64,000 bases of DNA from Bacillus sp. J33 (GCF_000518885.1 NZ_JAEL01000011.1:21730-85729), one strand, 5' to 3'; positions 47,333-55,831 are shown, counted from the stretch's first letter. The notes: generated from the sequence alone by a model not told the origin. Numbers and translations are program-made.

Positions 47333-47618
47333 GCTGTTTTCGCAAACTATCCTGCTTTTTAACAGTAGTGAGAAAGGTTGATTTCCGCTCCAGGATGCTC
47401 AGCGAACCGAGGGGCGGGCGGGCGGTGAGCATCCTCGGCGCACGCGCCTGTGGGGTCTCACCTGTCCCACTCCTCCCGCAGGACATTGAATAAGCTTCCC
47501 CGAATCCACACCGCGTCGTAAGAAAATGCGGATGCATTTTCGAGGATCTCGCACCTTACACTCCAATCAACCAACCTTTTTTAGCAACAGCTATTAACAC
47601 CTTTCTTAGAAAAGAGCC
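47333..47618. repeat. MITE-like element, 286 bp, with inverted core
   Basis: It starts GCTGTTTTCGCAAAC and ends TTAGAAAAGAGCC. Flanks TTATCAAA (47325-47332) and TTATCAGA (47619-47626) match 7/8. It has the same length as the 49724-50009 copy, but relative to the ends the core (GTTGATTTCCGCTCC ... CTCCAATCAAC) runs in the opposite direction. It occupies the spacer between ylbD and the thioesterase gene. Confidence 0.85.
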
Positions 47619-47707
47619 TTATCAGAAAATGCAAAAGCAATAAATTCAAAAATTCTGCCATTAATGATAATATTATGAATGCAGAAAGCAAATGAAAGGT
47701 GAACACG

Positions 47708-48205
47708 ATGGACAAAGAGCTAATGGAATTATTCAATAAATGCACAAATCAGGCAACTGATGAAGAAATAGAGGCTTTAAAATCTTTATTGCATGGATTT
47801 CATAAAAAACAGAGTGGACAGAATAGCTCCTATATTGGAGGTCTGCTTCATATGGAACGGGACATCAATGAAGATGAATGTGTTTTAACCATCCCCTTGA
47901 CATCTCTGGTAGATAACCCTCTTGGAATCCTTCATGGAGGGATCACTGCAACCATTATTGATTCGGCCATGGGGACTCTTGCAGCATCATTGCTTCCTGA
48001 AGGCTTTGGAGCAGTCACAACACAGTTAAATGTGCATTATCTGTCAGTAGGAAAAGGTGATTATGTTACTTGCAGGGCAAATATTGATCATAAAGGGACA
48101 AAAAGCATGGTATTATCTGCGGATGTCCATCGATCAGACGGCAAAAAGATCGCCCAGGCAACGGGCAGCTTTTTCATTATCGAAAAGAAAGGCGTCAGCA
48201 AATAA
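47708..48205 (+). CDS. Hotdog-fold thioesterase (PaaI-like)
   Basis: The 165-residue hotdog protein has the family hallmark NPLGILHGGITATIIDSAMG (hotdog helix with the conserved HGG), followed by beta strands TTQLNVHYLSVGKGDYVTCRANI. Probable acyl-CoA thioesterase acting on short-chain or aromatic CoA esters; substrate unknown. ATG 47708 is 6 bp after AAAGGTG; a GTG at 47699 lies inside the ribosome site. Followed 13 bp later by a small membrane-protein gene. Confidence 0.85.
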   Translation: MDKELMELFNKCTNQATDEEIEALKSLLHGFHKKQSGQNSSYIGGLLHMERDINEDECVLTIPLTSLVDNPLGILHGGITATIIDSAMGTLAASLLPEGFGAVTTQLNVHYLSVGKGDYVTCRANIDHKGTKSMVLSADVHRSDGKKIAQATGSFFIIEKKGVSK

Positions 48206-48218
48206 TAAGAGGTGGAAC

Positions 48219-48602
48219 ATGGTTACTGCTATTGTTATTCCAATTATATGCCTCTACTTTTATTGGCTAACAAAAAAAGAAATGCGAGAAAGCTATGCAA
48301 AGTGGGTGGAGTTAAAGAACGTTCCTGAAGAAGCCATTATCTCCGGTATGATTGTTGATATGAATGTGTCAAAACAAAGATATTATTATTATCGTTATGT
48401 TCATGTTCTTGATTTGACCATTCAATCTTCAGGGAAAAAACAGTGGAAAGTAAAGAAGGTGACTCCATTAATGAAGGGCTCCCACTTGCCTTCTGTAAAT
48501 ATTGGAGATAACGTACACCTTTATGGCAATTGGAAGAAAGAATTTTTTCTTGTCAGCCGTATTCATGTGAGAGAAAAAGCCAAAAAGAGCCAGATCGATT
48601 AG
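48219..48602 (+). CDS. Hypothetical membrane-anchored protein
   Basis: The 127-residue protein has one N-terminal transmembrane segment (VTAIVIPIICLYFYWL) and a beta-rich, basic C-terminal domain (EAIISGMIVDMNVSKQ, DNVHLYGNWKKEFFLVSRIHV) that could be an OB-like fold. Family not recognised. ATG 48219 after AGAGGTGGAAC; the longer frame beginning at 48057 overlaps the thioesterase gene and is rejected. Confidence 0.7.
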   Translation: MVTAIVIPIICLYFYWLTKKEMRESYAKWVELKNVPEEAIISGMIVDMNVSKQRYYYYRYVHVLDLTIQSSGKKQWKVKKVTPLMKGSHLPSVNIGDNVHLYGNWKKEFFLVSRIHVREKAKKSQID

Positions 48603-48620
48603 GCTCTTTTTGGCTTTATT
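48574..48620. terminator. Long bidirectional terminator
   Basis: An 18-nt arm AAAAAGCCAAAAAGAGCC pairs with its complement across a 10-nt loop between the convergent gene ends. T-runs lie on both sides. It overlaps both stop codons. Confidence 0.85.
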
Positions 48621-49737
48621 CTTCTCCCAGCTTTCTGATGAAGTTTTGGGTATAGTGTTCCTTATAGACGCCAATCCCAATATGGGTGAATTCATTGCTT
48701 AACATGCTATCCCTATGGCCTTTGCTGTTAAGCCAACCTTCCACAACCGCAGGGGCATCCATATAGTTTGCTGCAATATTTTCTCCTGCCGCTTCATATG
48801 ATACTCCCCCAGCTTCAAGCCGATCCGCCAATTCACCAAAGGTTTTGGAAATATGGGAAAAATCATTGCTTTCATACATATCCTTACTATGGGCAAATGC
48901 AACCGCTGCAGTATTTTCATCCCATTTTAGGGGTGGGAGGTTATGCCTTTCTCTCATTACGTTAGTAATATCAAGAATTTGCTGTTCCTTTCCCCTCCCT
49001 ACATCCTCTTCAAAGGCAGGTGAAGGCTGTGGCGGTTCCAATAGCTTTCCTCGGTAAACCATTTCATATGGTCTCATTTTGATTAAGGTTTCTGCATCCA
49101 TTATCCTTACACTCGAAAGCGTTCCTGTAAACTTATCGAAATTAAGCTGTGCATAATGGTCTCCCATCATAACCAGCGGCCTCGTATTGAGATCTTCTTC
49201 GGATAATTCAAAGCGATAGGAGCTATCTTTATACTTAAGATTAATATTTGTCTCAAAGAAAAAAGAAGAATACATTTCACCCACAGGCTGACCGATTTTA
49301 AAAGGACTGATATCCAAGTCTTCACCAGTTCCAAAAATGGTAACTACTTTATTGCTATTTACCCCAATTTGTACATACTCAGTTTTGCTTTTATTATAAA
49401 TCCACCAATCATATCCAAAAAAAGAGGGATCGATCCTGGATGGCTCCCCTAAACGATCCTTGAGCTGCTGACTCGATTTTCCCATCAGATTGGCCAGTCC
49501 TTTGTCTGGAGTTCCTGCATTTGAAGAAATGTTCTGGCTCTTATCCTCATTAAAATCTCTTATTGCTTCTGGCTCCTGGCTATTATTATTTACCAGTATT
49601 TCGCCTTGTTCCTCATTGGATGCATCCAGGTAAAGACCGGCCGCCAATAAAATGGAAATTAATATGACTATTCGCAAAAGTGAACGCAGAGAACCGCCCT
49701 CCCCTTCAATTGTCTTTATAGTAGGCTCTTTTCTCAT
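48616..49737 (-). CDS. ylbC: CAP domain protein YlbC (5' end affected by a mobile element)
   Basis: The exported protein has an N-terminal hydrophobic anchor (LLRIVILISILLAAGLYL), a central CAP-associated domain (about residues 85-230, SQQLKDRLGEPSRIDPSFFGYDW-like) and a C-terminal CAP/SCP domain with AFAHSKDM, AAGENIAANY and HRDSMLS. Function unknown. The only in-frame ATG (49737) lies inside the MITE-like element ending at 49724 and has no ribosome site. The first family-like residues start near the CTG at 49689, which has GGGGAGG 8 bp upstream, or the TTG at 49677. The true start is therefore unclear. Confidence 0.85.
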   Translation of the reverse strand: MRKEPTIKTIEGEGGSLRSLLRIVILISILLAAGLYLDASNEEQGEILVNNNSQEPEAIRDFNEDKSQNISSNAGTPDKGLANLMGKSSQQLKDRLGEPSRIDPSFFGYDWWIYNKSKTEYVQIGVNSNKVVTIFGTGEDLDISPFKIGQPVGEMYSSFFFETNINLKYKDSSYRFELSEEDLNTRPLVMMGDHYAQLNFDKFTGTLSSVRIMDAETLIKMRPYEMVYRGKLLEPPQPSPAFEEDVGRGKEQQILDITNVMRERHNLPPLKWDENTAAVAFAHSKDMYESNDFSHISKTFGELADRLEAGGVSYEAAGENIAANYMDAPAVVEGWLNSKGHRDSMLSNEFTHIGIGVYKEHYTQNFIRKLGEE

Positions 49738-50009
49738 AGATTGTTGTTTTTACTTATAAATTTTGTCCGTTGATTTCCGCTCGGGGCACTCAAGCTGTCA
49801 GCGGGGAGGAATGAGAGAGCCTCCTCGGCCCCGCCTGCGGGGTCTCCCACTTCCCTCACTTCCCGCAGGACATTGGGAAAGCACCCCTGAATAAACACCA
49901 CGAAGGAAATGCGGAGCATTTTCGAGGAGTCAAGTGCCCTCCGCTACAATCAACTCGGTTGGTTAAATTAAGTTTGCAGTTAAAAGCAACAAACTTTACG
50001 AAAACAGCC
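49724..50009. repeat. MITE-like element, full-length 286-bp copy
   Basis: It begins GGCTCTTTTCTCATAG and ends TTTACGAAAACAGCC, giving imperfect inverted ends GGCT[C/G]TTTTC. It is flanked by a perfect 8-bp direct repeat TTATAGTA (49716-49723 and 50010-50017). The core has inner inverted repeats (GTTGATTTCCGCTCG and CCGCTACAATCAAC) and GC-rich hairpins. No protein is encoded. It sits at the 5' end of ylbC and makes up most of the 461-bp spacer to ylbB. Confidence 0.92.
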
Positions 50010-50172
50010 TTATAGTATTAAAAAGTATAACATTTAAGCTTAAATATGTAATGTTTGCCGAGATATTATAAAAAAAATAAAACCCTGACTTTTGTACTAA
50101 TCATACCATTAGGTGTATCGTTTTTCTATCCTTTTTGCCAGTTATGAAAGGCCAATTTGCCGGTTTAAAATG

Positions 50173-50200
50173 AAAAAAGAACACCAATTGGTGTTCTTTT
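50173..50200 (-). terminator. Terminator of ylbB
   Basis: AAAAGAACACCAA pairs with TTGGTGTTCTTTT; on the minus strand TTTTTTC follows. It overlaps the ylbB stop. Confidence 0.85.
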
Positions 50201-50633
50201 AATGCTGTATTTCGTTTTCATGTTTTGAAATATCTGTAAGAGCTTCTCCAGCCTGTTCATCAGTTAAATGGTGTACTGCAAAATCGCCAAGAGAAACAAT
50301 TCCTACTAGTTTGTCACCTTCCACTACAGGCAAACGGCGAATTTGATGCTCTGCCATTAGACGGGCAGCTTCCCTGGCTTCTGTATCCTTTGTTACTGTA
50401 ACCAGATGGCTGCTCATGATGTCTTCCACTTTTGAGGAAGGCGGATGCTTTTCAGCAACACAGCGAAGTACGATATCACGGTCAGTTATCATTCCAACTA
50501 GCTTTTCATTATCAACAATCGGAATAGCACCCACATTTAAATCTTTCATCTTTACTGCGACCTCATACACATTGTCCAATAGTGAGCAGCATTCAACATC
50601 ATCAGTCATAATGTCACGAATTTTTTCCATCAT
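50199..50633 (-). CDS. ylbB: CBS domain protein YlbB
   Basis: The 144-residue protein consists of a tandem CBS pair (residues about 7-60 and 70-125: VGAIPIVDNEKLVGMITDRDIV, IRRLPVVEGDKLVGIVSLGDFAV), a ligand-binding module usually sensing adenine nucleotides. Partner unknown. ATG 50633 (a second ATG follows) after GGGAGGTTAA. It is 10 bp downstream of the LysM-CAP gene, so probably co-transcribed. Confidence 0.92.
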   Translation of the reverse strand: MMEKIRDIMTDDVECCSLLDNVYEVAVKMKDLNVGAIPIVDNEKLVGMITDRDIVLRCVAEKHPPSSKVEDIMSSHLVTVTKDTEAREAARLMAEHQIRRLPVVEGDKLVGIVSLGDFAVHHLTDEQAGEALTDISKHENEIQH

Positions 50634-50643
50634 TTAACCTCCC

Positions 50644-51276
50644 TTATTTTTTTTCCACAATCAAAATAGTCCAATAGTGACCATGCAAACCGCCTTGTAC
50701 ATATCCGACTCCAATATGTGTAGCCCTATTGTTCAGGATGTTCGCCCGGTGTATGGATGAATTCATCCAGGCAGAAAACATGGCATCAGCATTTCTGTAT
50801 CCTGCTCCAATATTCTCTTTCACTTTCAAAAAAGAAATTTGCTGATTCCTTAACATTTTTGTAGGATTTCCATATGTAGGAGAATTATGCGATACATACT
50901 CAAATTTCATCATATCCTTTGATTTTTGTTTGGCAGCTCCCGCAAGAATTGAATCCATCATTAAAGGCTTCAATCCCTTCCGGGTGCGTTCCTTATTGGC
51001 AAGTTCCCAAATAGCTCGTTCATTTTCACCTATTTCCTGAATTCCGGCTCTGCCTGCTGTGTCTGGAATGATGACTGTTTGTCCAGGGTATATTAAATCT
51101 GGATTTTTAATCTGGGAATTGCTTTGAATAATGTCCTGTAAATCTGCATGAAATTTATTTGCAATCTTCCAGAGTGTGTCGGATTTTTCCACCTTGTACT
51201 CTTTTTCGGCAGCAGCAGGTCCGGATGCTGTAAAGAATAATAATAACACTATGGCAATAGTTCTTTTTTTTGTCAT
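50644..51276 (-). CDS. LysM and CAP domain secreted protein
   Basis: The 210-residue protein has a signal peptide (IAIVLLLFFTASGPAAA), one LysM peptidoglycan-binding domain (YKVEKSDTLWKIANKFH, residues about 27-72) and a C-terminal CAP/SCP domain (LAGAAKQKSKDMMKFEYVSH, NIGAGYRNADAMFSAWM, HRANILN). Similar in layout to YkwD-type or spore-associated CAP proteins; role unknown. ATG 51276 follows GAAAGGGGAAGC. The window thus has two CAP proteins flanking ylbB. Confidence 0.85.
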   Translation of the reverse strand: MTKKRTIAIVLLLFFTASGPAAAEKEYKVEKSDTLWKIANKFHADLQDIIQSNSQIKNPDLIYPGQTVIIPDTAGRAGIQEIGENERAIWELANKERTRKGLKPLMMDSILAGAAKQKSKDMMKFEYVSHNSPTYGNPTKMLRNQQISFLKVKENIGAGYRNADAMFSAWMNSSIHRANILNNRATHIGVGYVQGGLHGHYWTILIVEKK

Positions 51277-51519
51277 GAACTGCTTCCCCTTTCGCCAAGC
51301 TGAGCTATTTTTTTAATTTGCCTTGAATGTAAGTACGATTTATCTTACCCGGCTTAATTATGGCCATAAAACAAATGTTATTTGACAAAACCTTGTTTTC
51401 TCACATGTATCCGTTGCATGTTATGCTTTTTTCTACTATTATTAAATTTGAGATAAACTTGTTAAAATTATGCATGGATCGTTCATCAGAACCATGGATT
51501 GTTTTCAGGAGGGACAATT

Positions 51520-51879
51520 ATGAAATTTGAAAACACAGGTCTGGAAAATAAAAAAGCAGACTTAACGCGCTTAGATGAAGTGATGCTATCACACGGCCTG
51601 GTTCGCGAAGGCCAATGGGATTATGAAAGAGTTACATACGACCGCAAATTTGAACTAAAAGAAGGTGTTTTTTACCTGCGTGTGTTTGGCTATGCAGTCG
51701 AGGGAGATGTAGGAGCACATAGAGCGTTGATTCAGCTCATGACCCCACTCCTTGGAAAGCATTATTATCCGCATGGAGTAGAATACGGAGAAGGTGAAAG
51801 CTTCCCTAAATCACTTGTAAGCCAGTGCGAAAAAATCCTAGCCGATATTAAAGCTGAAATTGATCAATTTGCAGTATAA
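51520..51879 (+). CDS. ylbA: YugN-like family protein YlbA
   Basis: The 119-residue soluble protein (MKFENTGLENKKADLTRLDE, QWDYERVTYDRKFEL, VFGYAVEGDVGAHRA, YYPHGVEYGEGE) fits the YugN-like family and the position of ylbA. Function unknown. ATG 51520 is preceded by CAGGAGGGACAATT; the frame is open to 51499 without need. Confidence 0.85.
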   Translation: MKFENTGLENKKADLTRLDEVMLSHGLVREGQWDYERVTYDRKFELKEGVFYLRVFGYAVEGDVGAHRALIQLMTPLLGKHYYPHGVEYGEGESFPKSLVSQCEKILADIKAEIDQFAV

Positions 51880-51923
51880 TTTACAAAAAAGGCTATATGC
51901 TTTAGCATCCATTCTTAATAAAA

Positions 51924-51958
51924 GAAAAAGACGCATGGACATCATGCGTTTTTTTTTC
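51924..51958. terminator. Terminator between ylbA and the Asp23 gene
   Basis: ACGCATG (51931-51937) pairs with CATGCGT (51943-51949), followed by nine T on the plus strand and T-rich sequence on the minus strand. Confidence 0.85.
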
Positions 51959-51964
51959 TAAACG

Positions 51965-52321
51965 TTAAACGTCGAAACCCTCAACTGCGGCAGACTGAGG
52001 AAGTATTTTCTCAATAAACACATCAACTCTTTTTACTTTAAAGCCTGTTAAATGAATTATTTCATCCTTAATTTCTTGTTGAATTTGGGCGGTTTCTTCC
52101 ATAATATTTATTCCTTTTTGCACATTCATTTTTATTTTTAAATATACTTCCGTATCCTTAAAAGAAACAGATAGATGATTGGAGTTCTTTTTTAAAAAAG
52201 AGATTTTATCACTTTTTGCCGGAGTGACGCCATCCCATTCCAGCAAATTTGATTCCACTATTGCCGAGATTATATCGCTGGCTGCCTTTATCGTCTCGAA
52301 GTCAAGATGTTTGTTTTGCAT
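51965..52321 (-). CDS. Asp23/Gls24 family-like protein
   Basis: The 118-residue protein resembles the Asp23/YqhY envelope-stress family: IISAIVESNLLEWDGV, then SVSFKDTEVYLKIKMNVQKGINI, IQQEIKDEIIHLTGFKVKRVDVFIEKI. These proteins associate with the membrane via partners; function poorly known. ATG 52321 lacks a strong ribosome site (GAAGTGAAAAGA upstream). Shorter than typical Asp23 proteins. Confidence 0.7.
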   Translation of the reverse strand: MQNKHLDFETIKAASDIISAIVESNLLEWDGVTPAKSDKISFLKKNSNHLSVSFKDTEVYLKIKMNVQKGINIMEETAQIQQEIKDEIIHLTGFKVKRVDVFIEKILPQSAAVEGFDV

Positions 52322-52545
52322 CTTCTTTTCACTTCTTTCTTTACGATTTAGATAAAAAATTTCCGGACTATAATCTCTCTGGAGATATTCATGTGAATAA
52401 AAGATGTTTTTATTGTTTCTAACATTAAATGCATACTATAATTAAAATGTTACTATTATTTAGTATGTTTTGTAACAATAGAGTTTATGCCGATGAAAAG
52501 GCTGTCGCTGACTGCTTTTACGAGTTTGGAAAGGGGATTTATTTT

Positions 52546-53604
52546 TTGTCTGCTATATTCACTAGACGATTTATGCTTATTTTAATTGGGGCAATTCTTA
52601 TTTCAGTCCTCTTCTATTTTATTTTGCCTGTATCTGTTCCTTTGATTGTTGCCTTTATTACAGCACTCATTCTGGAACCAATCGTTAAATTGCTGCAGAA
52701 TAAAATAAAAATAAACAGAAGGATATCCGTGCTGATAACCTTTGTGGGATTTGTGCTTTTTATTGGTTTATCTGGCTATTTTATTACGACCAAAGTAATT
52801 ACCGAGGCAATTAAGCTTATCGAAAATGCACCTGTATACATTAACGAGATTACAAAAGCCTGGCTGAGGGCTGAAGCAGATTTTACGAATGCTGCAAGAG
52901 ACCTTCCAAAGGATCTAGTTGATGAAATCAGTATTCAAGTTCAATCCTTTTTAAATAAAACCAAAGATGATCTTGTTGCGTACGTCAATATTGATAACCT
53001 TAAAGCCCTGCTGACTAATATTCCAAATTACCTTGTCAGCTTCATCGTATACCTGATTGCATTATTTCTGTTTCTAATTGACCTTCCCCGCTTAAGGAAG
53101 GGGATGTACAATCATTTGACTGAAAAAACAGCGGACAAAGTAAGATTTATGTCTTCACGTCTTTCTTATGTTGGATTTGGATTTTTTAAGGCACAATTCC
53201 TTGTTAGTGTGATTATTTTTATTGTTTCCCTAATCGGACTTTTATTTATAAATCCAGAAGTGGCATTGGTGATGTCCATTATTATCTGGGTAATTGATTT
53301 CATTCCAATAATTGGATCTATTGTCATTTTAGGTCCATGGGCTCTTTTCCATCTTTTCACTGGAGATATTGCCATGGGAACAAAGCTTGCAGTTTTAGCA
53401 GCAATCCTATTAATTATCAGAAGGACAGTTGAACCAAAGGTAATGGGGACCCATATTGGATTAAGCCCGCTGGCAACATTGATAGCAATGTATATCGGGT
53501 TAAAATTGCTCGGCATTCTTGGCTTTGTTATTGGCCCCCTTATCGTTATTGCCTTTAACTCAGCAAAAGAAGCCGGTTTAATTAAAATGAATTTTAAAAT
53601 TTAA
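52546..53604 (+). CDS. AI-2E/YtvI family integral membrane protein
   Basis: The 352-residue protein has about seven transmembrane segments with the family pattern ILPVSVPLIVAFITALILEPIV, IAMYIGLKLLGILGFVIGPL and VIDFIPIIGSIVILGPWAL. The family includes the sporulation protein YtvI and ion/peptide exporters; the exact member is uncertain. TTG 52546 was chosen because GGAAAGGGG lies 9 bp upstream and the first helix begins soon after; the in-frame sequence back to 52429 lacks a site. The stop codon TAA lies inside the 8-bp duplication of the following MITE-like element. Confidence 0.82.
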   Translation: MSAIFTRRFMLILIGAILISVLFYFILPVSVPLIVAFITALILEPIVKLLQNKIKINRRISVLITFVGFVLFIGLSGYFITTKVITEAIKLIENAPVYINEITKAWLRAEADFTNAARDLPKDLVDEISIQVQSFLNKTKDDLVAYVNIDNLKALLTNIPNYLVSFIVYLIALFLFLIDLPRLRKGMYNHLTEKTADKVRFMSSRLSYVGFGFFKAQFLVSVIIFIVSLIGLLFINPEVALVMSIIIWVIDFIPIIGSIVILGPWALFHLFTGDIAMGTKLAVLAAILLIIRRTVEPKVMGTHIGLSPLATLIAMYIGLKLLGILGFVIGPLIVIAFNSAKEAGLIKMNFKI

Positions 53605-53809
53605 GGCTGTTTTCGTAAAGTTTTTTGCTTTCGGGCGGCTAACTAAGTTTAGCCAACTGAGTTGATTGTAGCGGAGGGCACTTGACTCCTGCGGGAAGGG
53701 AGGGAAGTGGGAGACCCCACAGGCGAAGCCGAGGAGGCTCTCATCCCTCCCCGCGGAAATCAACGGGCTGAATTTATAAGTAAAAACAACAATTTTTGAG
53801 AAAAGAGCC
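53605..53809. repeat. MITE-like element, 205 bp, adjoining a stop codon
   Basis: It begins GGCTGTTTTCGTAAAG and ends TTTTTGAGAAAAGAGCC. A perfect 8-bp duplication AAATTTAA flanks it (53597-53604 and 53810-53817). The sequence is close to the reverse complement of 49724-50009, lacking about 80 bp of the core. The insertion point is directly after the TAA of the permease gene and before its terminator. Confidence 0.93.
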
Positions 53810-53815
53810 AAATTT

Positions 53816-53842
53816 AAAAAAGCGTCCACCTGGACGCTTTTT
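53816..53842. terminator. Bidirectional terminator
   Basis: AAAAAGCGTCCA pairs with TGGACGCTTTTT around CC. It serves the permease gene (now displaced about 200 bp by the element) and the convergent acetyltransferase gene. Confidence 0.85.
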
Positions 53843-53853
53843 GTTATTGGAGA

Positions 53854-55026
53854 CTAAAAAAAATCATAAAAGAAGGATTTTTGGACGGGTACTTTTCTTT
53901 CAAGCACCTCTGCATCATTCCTTGGTCCGACAATCTCCCCTAATTCATACAATTCCATAGGACGTTTATATCCAATAATGATGGCAGAAAGAGCATTTAT
54001 CGATATGTGCAGGCCTTTGGCTGCTGGCTTTGCACAACGGCTTCCTTCTTTATCCTTAAAAAAGCGAACCTCGTAGTCTGAAATCAAATAGCTTCCAGTA
54101 TTCCATGGAGCATGAATATCCTCTATATGCAGAAAAACTTTCTCATTATTTTGTATAAACGAAAATTGGCTTAAACACTTTTCTGCATTGACAATTCTGC
54201 CCATAAAATACGGAAATACCTCCATTTTTAGATTAGGCTGAGACAGGTAATATGGAAACGGATCATGGACAGATGTTATAACCTTAACCCTGTCAATCAT
54301 CGAATCATGCTGGCAGATGAAGTTCCATAAACCCACTCTGGCTTCCTGATTTAACGCCGTAAACTCTTCTATATCCATTTTATTGTCCTTGACTTTGAAA
54401 AGGAGATAGCCTTTTCCTTCACCTGATTCATCAAAATATACGGCAATCTGGTAATCTGAATAAACAAAATTCTCCCACCAATATGAATCTCTGACCAGAC
54501 AGCCGGAATACTGCTTCATAAATTCTGTATATATCTTTTCAATTGCTTTGATATGCTGGCTTTTATTAAATCTTTTAATGGTACCAGCAGAATCGCCTAT
54601 TCTTTTTAAATCGATCTTATTTACAAATGTTTTCTTATATTCCGTAAAAACTTCCCATCCATACTTTCTGTAAAATGAAATATCGAAGGGATGCAAGAAA
54701 GAAAAAACTTGTTCCTGTTCGTGCATCTCAGCCAATGATTGTTTAATTAATTGGCTGACTAGCCCTTTTCGTCTGTATTCAGGATAGGTTGCAACTCCAG
54801 CGAGACCTCCCATTTTCCATTGAAGTCCGTTAATATAAACATGTAACGGAATGATGTGCAGCTTGGCCGCCAGGTTTTCATCTTCCCAGATGCCAAAAAT
54901 AGTATGTTTCTTTAATATCTCCTGCCGCTTTGGGATATCTTCTTTTGGTACATCATACTGAAAAGCATACATAGAAAGTTTCATTGCCTCCATGTAGTCT
55001 TTTTCTTCTAATTTTCTTAGTATCAC
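53854..55026 (-). CDS. Eis-like GNAT acetyltransferase
   Basis: The 390-residue protein has the three-part layout of Eis family enzymes: an N-terminal GNAT domain (LAGVATYPEYRRKGLVSQLIKQSL as the acetyl-CoA loop), a second GNAT-like domain, and a C-terminal sterol-carrier-like domain (IHISINALSAIIIGYK-like). The terminal Phe-rich carboxylate (SFFYDFF) matches the family, in which the C-terminal carboxyl acts in catalysis. Eis enzymes acetylate aminoglycosides and other amines; the natural substrate is unknown. GTG 55026 follows GCGGGAGTGAAGGCA; ATG 55050 lacks a site. Confidence 0.85.
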   Translation of the reverse strand: MILRKLEEKDYMEAMKLSMYAFQYDVPKEDIPKRQEILKKHTIFGIWEDENLAAKLHIIPLHVYINGLQWKMGGLAGVATYPEYRRKGLVSQLIKQSLAEMHEQEQVFSFLHPFDISFYRKYGWEVFTEYKKTFVNKIDLKRIGDSAGTIKRFNKSQHIKAIEKIYTEFMKQYSGCLVRDSYWWENFVYSDYQIAVYFDESGEGKGYLLFKVKDNKMDIEEFTALNQEARVGLWNFICQHDSMIDRVKVITSVHDPFPYYLSQPNLKMEVFPYFMGRIVNAEKCLSQFSFIQNNEKVFLHIEDIHAPWNTGSYLISDYEVRFFKDKEGSRCAKPAAKGLHISINALSAIIIGYKRPMELYELGEIVGPRNDAEVLERKVPVQKSFFYDFF

Positions 55027-55132
55027 TGCCTTCACTCCCGCTTTCCTCATCTTAATATGGATTCGCTATTGAAAACGGAACTCCTTCTTTATAATGATTC
55101 ATTTGCAAGAATGGTCTGTTCAAAATAGCAAG

Positions 55133-55162
55133 CAAAAAAAATACCGCTCTAAAAAGCGGTAT
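55133..55162 (-). terminator. Terminator of the DUF420 gene
   Basis: ATACCGCT (55141-55148) pairs with AGCGGTAT (55155-55162), followed on the minus strand by TTTTTTTT. Confidence 0.85.
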
Positions 55163-55172
55163 CCTTTTACTA

Positions 55173-55640
55173 TTAAGTGCCCAATATTGCTTTAATAACA
55201 GAAGTTGTCTCTCCTCCATGGTAAAAGACATAAAGCAGCAAGTATACAGCCACACCTGTTATTCCCGTAAAAAACCAAACCACACTGGTAACAGGACCTA
55301 GTTTTCTGTGTGCTTTAAGCTTATTTTTATAGCCTGTATATAGTGATATAATTCCTAATACTGCACCAACAGTTGCGAGTGTAATATGAAAAATTAAAAA
55401 GATTGTATAATAAATTTTAATATCATCTGGTCCGCCAAAAGCAGTGTTTCCAATAAAAATCGTTCTGCTGGCATATATGATAAAGAAAATTACAGCGAAC
55501 ACAGCTGCTAATGTCATTGTTTTTTTATGAGCTTCAAGCTTCTTCTTGCTGATTTGTGCCCAGCCAATCGCAACGGTAATGGCACTTAGTACAATAAAGG
55601 TTGTACTGATAGTGGGCAATATTGGCAATGAATTTTCCAT
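55173..55640 (-). CDS. DUF420 membrane protein
   Basis: The 155-residue protein has four to five transmembrane helices with conserved histidines (EAHKKTM, IFHITLATVG, LKAHRKLGP, FYHGGET), typical of DUF420, a family often encoded beside cytochrome oxidase and haem genes. Function unknown. ATG 55640 follows GAGAGGAAGACTTT. It lies just downstream of ctaG, suggesting a link to oxidase assembly. Confidence 0.85.
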   Translation of the reverse strand: MENSLPILPTISTTFIVLSAITVAIGWAQISKKKLEAHKKTMTLAAVFAVIFFIIYASRTIFIGNTAFGGPDDIKIYYTIFLIFHITLATVGAVLGIISLYTGYKNKLKAHRKLGPVTSVVWFFTGITGVAVYLLLYVFYHGGETTSVIKAILGT

Positions 55641-55831
55641 AAAGTCTTCCTCTCTTCGAATACAGTTTGTATTTCAGCAGTGGTTATCGATTAAATCACA
55701 GTGTTAATTTTAGTAGAGTATACCGGTTTTTTCAACAAACTGGCGATACATTTAAAAAAAGTTCCTTAAATGTTCAATATTTACTGGTTAATATGTGATT
55801 TAATTCATAGAACTATTGACAGTGATCATAT

